From Bacteriovoracaceae bacterium (GTDB lineage: Bacteria > Bdellovibrionota > Bacteriovoracia > Bacteriovoracales > Bacteriovoracaceae): 8,450 nt of DNA. The position numbers were made by a program, and so were the translations under genes. Positions 1 through 5,625 of the stretch are shown piece after piece (the stretch's first letter is position 1; each line of letters begins with the position of its first letter). The notes under the pieces were generated by a model that was given only the letters and a program-made list of their open reading frames with translations, did no database searches and was not told the origin of the DNA. The stretch is from NCBI GenBank assembly GCA_947448095.1, contig CANFNN010000116.1:1-8450 (forward strand), given 5' to 3'.

Positions 1-634
1 ATCATTTCACCGCCACTACGGAAATTTCGCACATAAAATTCGTGCCTATACTTATATCAAAGCTCTCGGAGCTGATGGCGTGAGAAAAATGAGCCAAGTG
101 GCCGTTCTCTCAGCTCGCTACTTACAAGTAAAACTGCAAACCAAGTATCCTCTTCTTCCATTGGGTGCTTCAGCGACTCCAAGAATGCATGAGTTTATTT
201 TAACTTTTAGTCCTGAGACTTTTAAGAAGATTGAATCTGCAGGAGTGCCTAAAACGAATGCCGTGGCCCGTATTGGAAAACTCTTTTTAGATTTTGGTTT
301 CCATGCACCAACAGTTGCTTTCCCTGAACAGTTTGGTTTAATGCTTGAGCCGACAGAAACTTATGGAAAAAAAGAGCTCGATCAATTTGCAGATGTTGTG
401 ACAACCATTCTTAATCTTGTTAACGAGCATCCAGAAGTTCTTAAAACAGTTCCTCACTTTACACCGATTGACCGCGTGGATGAATTGGCCGCGAATAAGA
501 ATCCATTCCTATCAGAAGCGATCACCAAAAATTTACCGGATATTATCAAAGACCGTGTCGAAGCCGAAACCCTTAGAAAATCTTCGCCACAAGACTTGTG
601 CGCGATGATTGTGACTGCCCACCAGAATGTTTAG
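1..634 (+). CDS. gcvPB: Glycine dehydrogenase (decarboxylating) subunit 2, 3' part
   Basis: This is the C-terminal part (about 210 residues) of the P-protein beta subunit of the glycine cleavage system. The PLP-dependent P-protein decarboxylates glycine in the cytoplasm and passes the aminomethyl group to the lipoyl H-protein. The frame is open from base 2, so the gene begins upstream of the window; a GTG at 80 is an internal valine, not the start. Family signatures visible are 'GNFAHKIRAYTYIKALGADG' near the left edge, 'FGFHAPT', then 'LEPTET', and a late 'PIDRVDEL'. The PLP-binding lysine would lie in the missing N-terminal part. About 38 residues follow the point where the homologues I know normally end (just after the 'RxDE' stretch), so the protein seems to carry a C-terminal extension. 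The gene ends at TAG, 11 bases before a strong stem-loop. Family assignment is secure; the extension is judged from memory of the family. Confidence 0.93.
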   Translation, partial: SFHRHYGNFAHKIRAYTYIKALGADGVRKMSQVAVLSARYLQVKLQTKYPLLPLGASATPRMHEFILTFSPETFKKIESAGVPKTNAVARIGKLFLDFGFHAPTVAFPEQFGLMLEPTETYGKKELDQFADVVTTILNLVNEHPEVLKTVPHFTPIDRVDELAANKNPFLSEAITKNLPDIIKDRVEAETLRKSSPQDLCAMIVTAHQNV

Positions 635-645
635 ATCAAATGTCC

Positions 646-681
646 TTCGCTCTAAAAAACTTAAAACTTTTTTAGAGCGAA
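646..681. terminator. Perfect 14-bp stem-loop between convergent genes
   Basis: The arms 646-659 (TTCGCTCTAAAAAA) and 668-681 are exact reverse complements around an 8-base loop (660-667). The A/T blocks at the inner half of the stem and the GC-containing outer half suit a factor-independent terminator readable from either side, serving gcvPB on the plus strand and the C1q-like gene on the minus strand. The right arm and part of the loop are also coding: the last six codons and the stop of the minus-strand gene lie inside it. The U-tract is part of the stem and no separate run follows it, so termination strength is inferred. Confidence 0.72.
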
Positions 682-1281
682 AGTGTATTTAGTGTAATCA
701 ACGATACCCGGAATGGTTGTGGAATTCGGAAATTTAGAACTGCAAGCCACTTTAATTTTGACCTTTTGACCTGAGCCAAACTTACGAATGAGGTTTGCTG
801 GAAATGACAAGTTTTCGGTAGTCCAAGTTCCTGCCTTATAGATGGCCAATTTCACTTCCCAACCAGAAAAACTTATCAGGGTATTAGGGGCATCAACAAA
901 AATGCGATAGATCCCATTTTCGGAAAATGTATATTCTCCAGTTGCTACATCATAACTTCCATCGTTATGTTGGGTAGTATCACCCACAACATCTTCAAAC
1001 TCCCCAGCCGCTGCTGAGTAATTAGTCGAGCAAGCAGTAAGAGAAAAATCAGTGGAGAGGCCCGCCACAAATCCGATATCTAACTGGTCAATTTTTGCTT
1101 TGATTGCACTAAAATTAGCATTCACATCACCGGACGAGATAGTTGTGCCTGAGGTAAATGTCGTAATGGTTACCGCCGCATAAGTCAGTGCCGAAGTAAT
1201 AACAAGCCCGACCGCTAAACCTTGAAAAAACCGAGTTCTTTGCTTAAGGCTACTAATTCCACTCTTTAGACGTTCTTTCAT
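661..1281 (-). CDS. Secreted or membrane-anchored protein with C1q-like C-terminal domain
   Basis: The protein has 206 residues. A basic N-terminus (residues 1-18) precedes a hydrophobic segment at about 19-36 that could be a signal peptide (possible cleavage near 'LTYA/AV') or a membrane anchor. Residues 39-68 contain 'TFTSGTTISSGDVNANF' followed by a short amphipathic stretch ('SAIKAKIDQL'), a neck motif I associate with bacterial surface proteins that trimerise. Residues about 73-206 resemble a C1q/TNF-like jelly roll: 'YDVATGEYTF' then 'GIYRIFVDA' match the family's 'YDPxTGxFxxPxxGxYxF' block, and 'GQKVKIKV' and the terminal 'YTKYTFALKKF' match later strands. I chose the ATG at 1281 because it follows the upstream TAA by one base and has GGGGA about 8 bases ahead; the frame stays open further upstream but that would overlap the lipoprotein gene. 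A role in surface binding is inference from the fold. Confidence 0.72.
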   Translation of the reverse strand: MKERLKSGISSLKQRTRFFQGLAVGLVITSALTYAAVTITTFTSGTTISSGDVNANFSAIKAKIDQLDIGFVAGLSTDFSLTACSTNYSAAAGEFEDVVGDTTQHNDGSYDVATGEYTFSENGIYRIFVDAPNTLISFSGWEVKLAIYKAGTWTTENLSFPANLIRKFGSGQKVKIKVACSSKFPNSTTIPGIVDYTKYTFALKKF

Positions 1282-1282
1282 A

Positions 1283-1729
1283 TTATGGTCCCCACTTAGT
1301 CTGATTCCAAAGAGATTGGTCCCAGACGCCAATTTTTTTTGCAATAATCGTTGAATAAGGAGCTCCTGCACAAATGGCCGGCGCGATTAAAATATTAATA
1401 GCTGTTGTTGAAGATGCAAGATTGACCCCAGTAGATCCTCCACAGTTCGTAGCTCCCTGCCAGTCTCCAGGTCCGCTAAATCCCACAAAATAGATATTCC
1501 AGGTACCATCCGCAATACTCACACTATAGGGTGAAGAACTTAGTTCGATATCTGAATAGATCCCAGTGGAGGGATTTTCCACCCGAACAATTGCACCACC
1601 TGCAAATGCATTCGCCTCTTGCGCAGTAAAAGAGACAACAAGACTGCGAGAAGCAGGCTTGTTAGCACTACAGCCCAGCAAGAAAAGCGTGAACAAGGCG
1701 ATCGAAAATAAATTGGAAATTCTTCCCAT
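1283..1729 (-). CDS. Hypothetical small lipoprotein
   Basis: The product has 148 residues from the ATG at 1729. It has a short charged start ('MGR'), a hydrophobic core and the lipobox 'LFLLGC' with Cys20, so it should be processed by signal peptidase II and lipid-anchored; the residue after the cysteine is serine, which would favour the outer membrane under the E. coli sorting rule. The mature part looks beta-rich ('LVVSFTAQEA', 'AIVRVENPSTG', 'YSVSIADGTWNIYFVGF') and has two more cysteines (96 and 120) that could pair. The C-terminus is Trp-rich ('VWDQSLWNQTKWGP'). I recognise no named family. The stop codon is one base from the start of the C1q-like gene, which implies co-translation and perhaps a physical partnership. 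The start is uncertain: a TTG at 1768 would add 13 residues, but neither start has a good Shine-Dalgarno sequence and the ATG gives the more typical signal peptide. Confidence 0.7.
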   Translation of the reverse strand: MGRISNLFSIALFTLFLLGCSANKPASRSLVVSFTAQEANAFAGGAIVRVENPSTGIYSDIELSSSPYSVSIADGTWNIYFVGFSGPGDWQGATNCGGSTGVNLASSTTAINILIAPAICAGAPYSTIIAKKIGVWDQSLWNQTKWGP

Positions 1730-1805
1730 AAAAGCTTTATCGGAAGTCGCCTTAAAAGGATTAATCAAACAAAAGTAGTCGGGCTTGCAAGTCTCGTAAT
1801 TTAAA

Positions 1806-1825
1806 CTAATTTATTAGATAATAAA
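1806..1825. promoter_or_regulatory. Two overlapping AT palindromes abutting the MBOAT start
   Basis: CTAAT-TT-ATTAG (1806-1817) and TTTATTA-GA-TAATAAA (1810-1825) are both perfect inverted repeats and overlap by 8 bases. They lie in the roughly 100-base gap between the divergent lipoprotein and MBOAT genes and end 3 bases before the MBOAT GTG. GATAAT at 1817-1822 is a reasonable -10 hexamer; if used, transcription would begin at or very near the GTG at 1829. The arrangement could be an operator, a promoter, or both. AT-rich palindromes also arise by chance, so this is a candidate only. Confidence 0.35.
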
Positions 1826-1828
1826 GGG

Positions 1829-3151
1829 GTGTCATTTAATAGCTTGGAATTCTTATTCTTTTTAGGCGCTTCACTACTTGTTTTTCAAGCGGCAAAGAAA
1901 AACATTCTTTTTAGTCAGATTTATATCACTCTCATATCTTTCATTTTCTACCTTGCAGGAGACCCCAGTTTTTTTCCCTATTTACTGGCACTAGGTCTGA
2001 TGAATTTTGCTTTTGCCCGGGCCATTGTGTTTTTACCAGCACAGAAAAAGATTCTTCTCATCATCATTGTGGTAGTTGATTGTGCTTTTCTGCTTGGGGC
2101 TAAAGTTTATGGTCAAAGTTCACACTATTTTCCCTTAGGTGTAAGCTTTTTTACCTTTCAAATCTTAAGTTTTATTTTGGATATTTATTCTGCTCGCATC
2201 CCTTTTCCCAAAAATATTTGGCACTTCTTATCCTACATGTTTTTTTTCCCACACTTAATTGCAGGTCCTATTTGCAGGGCCGGCGGTTTAATGAAGCAGC
2301 TAGCAACTCCTTTTGGAACACCCAGTTTTGCTCAAGTGCGCTCCGGGTTCTATCTTATTAGCTTTGGACTACTCAAAAAAGCCGTGATTGCAGATACCAT
2401 TGCTTCCAGAATTAATGAGGTATTTCACACCCCTCAGGGAACTCAGGGTATTCTCGCTTGGGGAGTAGTCATCTTCACTTATGGATGGCAAATCTACTTT
2501 GATTTTTCAGGCTATTCAGATATCGCAAGAGGAATAGGCAAGCTTTTTGGCCTGGACTTACCGCTGAATTTCTCATTCCCCTATTTTTCTCATTCTCTTC
2601 AGAATTTTTGGCGACGCTGGCATATGACGTTATCGTTATGGTTTCGTGATTTTGTGTATTTACCGTTAGGGGGTTCAAAAGAAAGTCCTCTGATCTATGT
2701 GACTGCCATTCTTATTACTTTCCTACTCTCATCAATATGGCATGGTCTTGGTCTAAATTATCTGATTTGGGGATTATGGCATGCATTTTGGCTCATCGTT
2801 TTTCATTTTTCCTTAAATAATTTTCCCATCGTTGTGAAACGTCTAATTACTTTATTTGTTATATTTTCTGGATGGCTCTTTTTCCGAAGCGAAAGTTTGG
2901 ACCAAATTCAAGTCATCTTGGGTCTTGTCTTCACTTCTCCCTCTCAAACTTGGATCAATTCAATTTTAATAAAAAGCGATCTCATTTTTTTAAGTGCTGG
3001 AAGCCTCCTCGTTGAAATAGGGGCTTTTCAATTCAAGAAAAGATATCAAGCAATGTCTCTCTTGAAGACCGATGCGGTATGGCTGTTAGTAACTCTTTGT
3101 TCTTTGATTTTCCAGGCACCAATTAAGGAATTTATTTATGCCAGGTTTTAA
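1829..3151 (+). CDS. MBOAT family O-acyltransferase (AlgI/DltB-like)
   Basis: This is a 440-residue multi-pass inner-membrane protein of the membrane-bound O-acyltransferase family, whose bacterial members move acyl (often acetyl) groups from the cytoplasm toward an envelope polymer. Family blocks appear in order: 'MSFNSLEFLFF' at the N-terminus, 'PLGVSFFTFQ' at 102-111, 'FFPHLIAGPI' at 139-148, 'YFDFSGYSDIARG' from 223, 'FWRRWHMTLSLWFRDFVYLP' around His265, then 'SIWHGLGLNYLIWGLWHAFW' with His305, the invariant family histidine, and His318. His265 and His305 match the two histidines found essential in AlgI-type proteins. It is somewhat shorter than AlgI. The GTG at 1829 is chosen because its product begins like the family; its purine-rich AAAGGG directly abuts the start, which is odd. 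Three bases separate it from the SGNH-like gene, so the two are surely co-transcribed. The acceptor cannot be told from sequence, and no alginate or teichoic acid genes are nearby. Confidence 0.92.
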   Translation: MSFNSLEFLFFLGASLLVFQAAKKNILFSQIYITLISFIFYLAGDPSFFPYLLALGLMNFAFARAIVFLPAQKKILLIIIVVVDCAFLLGAKVYGQSSHYFPLGVSFFTFQILSFILDIYSARIPFPKNIWHFLSYMFFFPHLIAGPICRAGGLMKQLATPFGTPSFAQVRSGFYLISFGLLKKAVIADTIASRINEVFHTPQGTQGILAWGVVIFTYGWQIYFDFSGYSDIARGIGKLFGLDLPLNFSFPYFSHSLQNFWRRWHMTLSLWFRDFVYLPLGGSKESPLIYVTAILITFLLSSIWHGLGLNYLIWGLWHAFWLIVFHFSLNNFPIVVKRLITLFVIFSGWLFFRSESLDQIQVILGLVFTSPSQTWINSILIKSDLIFLSAGSLLVEIGAFQFKKRYQAMSLLKTDAVWLLVTLCSLIFQAPIKEFIYARF

Positions 3152-3154
3152 TCA

Positions 3155-4042
3155 ATGAGAAGATATTTATTACTATTTGTTATTTTGGTAATCTCTATAT
3201 TCACAATAAGACTCTCTTTCCAATGGGAAGGATTAAATTATCAATGGAAAAAGGAAAATTTCTGGCTTAGAAAAAGCAATACTCACTCGTTAAATAATAT
3301 TCTGGTTCTGGGTGACTCGCGAATTTTCTACGCAATAAACCCTGACATCCTTAAAAAAAACCACCATGATATATCCTTCAATTTCGCCTTCCCCTCAATC
3401 TCTTTTACAAAACAGTATCTTCAAGCAGCAGGCAAATTAGTTTCAGCAAATGGGCATGTTTTCATTGGACTAACTCCTGAATCACTCACAAATTTTGAAA
3501 CCGATCAGGGGATGACAAGTTACCAAAAAAATCGCCCCCTCCTTGTTGAACTAGGGATAAAATGGCTTCGGATTTATTGGCCGGGAATCGATTTAAACCT
3601 TTTCCTAAAAAGAGGAAAAGTCCCCCTTTTCCAAAACCCTCCTAAAGAAGGTTTAGAAACCTTTCATCCAAATGGCTGGATCGAAAACAAAAGTTCTATC
3701 AGCACGGACAATGGATCCATGGCAGCAAGTTATCATCATTTATTTAAGCAATTTAAAATTGAAGAAGAAATTGTCTCAAATCTTGAACAACAAGTGAAAA
3801 GCTGGACTAAACAGGGAATAAAAGTCACGGCGTTTTGGGCCTGTTTTGATGAAACCGTTTGTAAGGAAGAGGAATTGCCACTAGGCAATGGTATCAAAGA
3901 AAGGATCAATAAAAGACTAGAGGATTCCGGAGCGAAGATGATAGCACAACCAAAAGACACTTTTCATACTTTTGATGGAGATCATTTAATTGGTTCTGAA
4001 GCGGAACGCTTTACAAAAAGCCTTAAACAATTAGCTCAATGA
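3155..4042 (+). CDS. Membrane-anchored SGNH-hydrolase-like protein, partner of the MBOAT gene
   Basis: The product has 295 residues. Residues 4-22 form a hydrophobic N-terminal segment after 'MRR', fitting a signal anchor with the rest in the periplasm. 'NILVLGDSRIF' at 48-58 carries the GDS block with Ser55 as likely nucleophile. 'FDGDHLIG' at 273-280 supplies a DxxH pair (Asp274, His277), the usual catalytic end of the SGNH fold, placed near the C-terminus as expected. 'FNFAFPSIS' at 75-83 may be the middle Asn/Gly block. Proteins of this kind (DltD, AlgJ/AlgX and PatB-like) work with an MBOAT partner to put acyl groups on envelope glycans, and this gene follows the MBOAT gene by only 3 bases. 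The reaction (O-acyl transfer rather than esterase) is inferred from that pairing. Cys230 and Cys236 could form a disulfide. Its stop overlaps the stop of the convergent kinase gene. Confidence 0.77.
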   Translation: MRRYLLLFVILVISIFTIRLSFQWEGLNYQWKKENFWLRKSNTHSLNNILVLGDSRIFYAINPDILKKNHHDISFNFAFPSISFTKQYLQAAGKLVSANGHVFIGLTPESLTNFETDQGMTSYQKNRPLLVELGIKWLRIYWPGIDLNLFLKRGKVPLFQNPPKEGLETFHPNGWIENKSSISTDNGSMAASYHHLFKQFKIEEEIVSNLEQQVKSWTKQGIKVTAFWACFDETVCKEEELPLGNGIKERINKRLEDSGAKMIAQPKDTFHTFDGDHLIGSEAERFTKSLKQLAQ

Positions 4043-5472
4043 ATGGAAGACCCTTGCTGTAAGCGCTCAGAGGAAACAAGCGCACTCTGAAAGTGAGAAG
4101 GTTTTGGTAACTCTATCAAAAAAGTAGTGTGACCAGTATTGCCAACGTACTCTAAAGACCCACCGTGTTTCTCCACAATTCCCCGTGCCAATGCCAGTCC
4201 GAGCCCAGTGCCCTTACCTACTTCTTTGGTGGTAAAAAAAGCTTCCATCATTCGGCTCGCAGTTTCGGGTGGGATGCCACTGCCAGAATCTTTTATATAC
4301 AGTTGGATGTCGTCTTTTGTTTCCTGAGTTGTAATCTCAATCCATTTATCTGGTAAAAATTCAATCGCATCAAAAGAATTGTTCAAAAGATTTAACAGCA
4401 CCTGTTCAAGTTGAATCTTGTGCCCACGAATAGAAACATTTTGAGGTCCATAAAAGCGCAGACTGATCCCATGATTTTTCATTCTCTGACCACAAAAAGC
4501 CAACACATCATCAATCAAATTCTTAACCGTAAAATCTTCATTATTCACCCGTTCATCCTGGTGCACGAAATCTCTTACCCCTTGAACAGTTCGGTTAATT
4601 CTCTCCGAGGTATAAAGAATTTGCTCTAGACCATCAGTCACCTCTTGAATTCTAGCAGGGTCCTTATGGATCCGTAAAAGCTGAGTGGTTTTTGCTTGAA
4701 TAATCGCCAAAGGATTATTTATTTCGTGCGCAATCCCTGCTGACATCATTCCTAATTCGGAATATTTTGATTGACCAAAAAAATGCTCATTTCTCTCTTT
4801 TAAAACGTGCTCACATTGCTTTTCTTGGCGCTCTTTTATCACTTCCATATAAAAGGCTACGGTCGATGCTCCAAGCCCAATGAAGACCATTAACTGAGCA
4901 AAGAGACCATAATCCAACCAACTTGATAATCGCCACAGGGGGTAGAAAAATCCCACCATAAATAACAGCCCTAAAAGAATGAACGACATATGACCCAAGA
5001 TAGAAATATCCCGGTCCCCCATTTTTTTATAAATTTCCGTCGTGAGAAGACCACCCACAATTCCCAAACTCAGACAAAAGCCTGAGGTAAATACCACGAA
5101 GGGAAAACCATAACTGGCCAAGACAAGAGTGGCACATGCCCCAAAAGAAAGAATAATCACCTTCAGGCGGCGCTGAAGTTTTACGCCAGAGAGATCTTCG
5201 GCGAGTTGAAAGATGGCCTTAATCGGCCACACCCAGCCCAATAGCCCGAGCCCTACAACTTGCACGTTCGGAGAGCGAAAGATGTAAGAGATCACTGTCA
5301 TGGAGGCCAGAGACCACCAGAATTCAGACAAATGCATAAACTCTTTAGACCTCAAGCGCCGCGAGATCGACCACGACACCGTCGCCATAAGGATGGAAAC
5401 AAAGAGGGATAAGCTAAAGAGGATTTGAGTGTTCGTCTTCATAGCCTCTATTTTAGATGTAAGATTTGCCAT
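4036..5472 (-). CDS. Multi-pass membrane sensor histidine kinase
   Basis: The product has 478 residues. The first 210 hold about six or seven hydrophobic segments (around 14-36, 52-66, 72-90, 104-122, 124-145, 158-178 and 190-209) with only short loops, so sensing is probably within the membrane. A short charged helix (211-235) leads to the dimerisation domain with the H-box 'GIAHEINNPL' (phospho-acceptor His249). The ATP-binding domain follows: N-box 'LLNLLNNSFDAIE' (359-371), G1 'DSGSGIP' (395-401), 'FFTTKEVGKGTGLGLALA' (412-429) and a final beta strand. All key residues are present, so an active autokinase is expected. No receiver domain or response regulator is in the window. The ATG at 5472 has CAGG 6 bases ahead; a second ATG at 5442 would give a start closer to the first membrane segment. 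A much stronger Shine-Dalgarno sequence sits too far upstream (5501-5508). The ligand is unknown. Confidence 0.93.
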   Translation of the reverse strand: MANLTSKIEAMKTNTQILFSLSLFVSILMATVSWSISRRLRSKEFMHLSEFWWSLASMTVISYIFRSPNVQVVGLGLLGWVWPIKAIFQLAEDLSGVKLQRRLKVIILSFGACATLVLASYGFPFVVFTSGFCLSLGIVGGLLTTEIYKKMGDRDISILGHMSFILLGLLFMVGFFYPLWRLSSWLDYGLFAQLMVFIGLGASTVAFYMEVIKERQEKQCEHVLKERNEHFFGQSKYSELGMMSAGIAHEINNPLAIIQAKTTQLLRIHKDPARIQEVTDGLEQILYTSERINRTVQGVRDFVHQDERVNNEDFTVKNLIDDVLAFCGQRMKNHGISLRFYGPQNVSIRGHKIQLEQVLLNLLNNSFDAIEFLPDKWIEITTQETKDDIQLYIKDSGSGIPPETASRMMEAFFTTKEVGKGTGLGLALARGIVEKHGGSLEYVGNTGHTTFLIELPKPSHFQSALVSSERLQQGSSIH

Positions 5473-5512
5473 TAAGGACCTGAATTTGATCTAAAGAGTG
5501 ACCTCCTTTAAT
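5471..5512 (-). promoter_or_regulatory. Displaced strong Shine-Dalgarno and possible start-masking hairpin ahead of the kinase
   Basis: Read on the minus strand, 5508-5501 is AAGGAGGT, a near-ideal Shine-Dalgarno sequence, but 28 bases separate it from the kinase ATG at 5472 and no ATG, GTG or TTG lies at normal spacing. The RNA can fold so that AUUAAAGGA (5512-5504) pairs with UCCUUAAU (5478-5471): 8 pairs with one bulged A and a 25-base loop. That fold would cover part of the strong Shine-Dalgarno sequence and the AU of the start codon, while leaving the weaker CAGG in the loop. Translational control is inference. Confidence 0.3.
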
Positions 5513-5563
5513 ACTTTGAGATTCATAAGCTACTGGATAAACGATCTAAAAAACTTAAAGGTT

Positions 5564-5584
5564 TACTGACAGAATCAGTATAAG
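5564..5584 (+). promoter_or_regulatory. Inverted repeat overlapping a possible prfC promoter
   Basis: TACTGA-CAGAA-TCAGTA (5564-5580) is a perfect 6-bp inverted repeat with a 5-base centre. It runs into TATAAG (5579-5584), a fair -10 hexamer about 42 bases before the prfC ATG. The best -35 partner at normal spacing is only TTAAAG (5555-5560, 18-base spacer), which is weak. The repeat is placed where a repressor would block RNA polymerase, but the promoter itself is not certain. Confidence 0.3.
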
Positions 5585-5625
5585 TTGGTAAAAATCGAAC
5601 ACATAAAAGAAAGGAATTTTGTCCC

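Noticed and set aside
1283..1371. A longer start for the C1q-like protein, adding 30 residues
   Set aside because: The extra part overlaps the lipoprotein gene in another frame and does not look like a signal peptide; the ATG at 1281 has a ribosome site and the coupled spacing.
1730..1768. TTG start at 1768 for the lipoprotein
   Set aside because: There is no ribosome site ahead of it, and the added residues put a charged stretch before an otherwise standard signal peptide. It cannot be fully excluded.
4060..4095. CAGAG/CTCTG inverted repeat and doubled AGCGC near the kinase 3' end
   Set aside because: The arms are only 5 bp with a long loop and no U-tract, and it lies inside coding sequence.
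5501..5510. ACCTCCTTTA on the plus strand, like the 3' end of 16S rRNA
   Set aside because: No other 16S sequence surrounds it; it is simply the complement of the Shine-Dalgarno sequence on the minus strand.
5545..5559. A 15-base match (TCTAAAAAACTTAAA) to 651-665 in the first terminator
   Set aside because: It is low-complexity A-rich sequence and the second copy lacks the pairing arm, so a chance match is likely.
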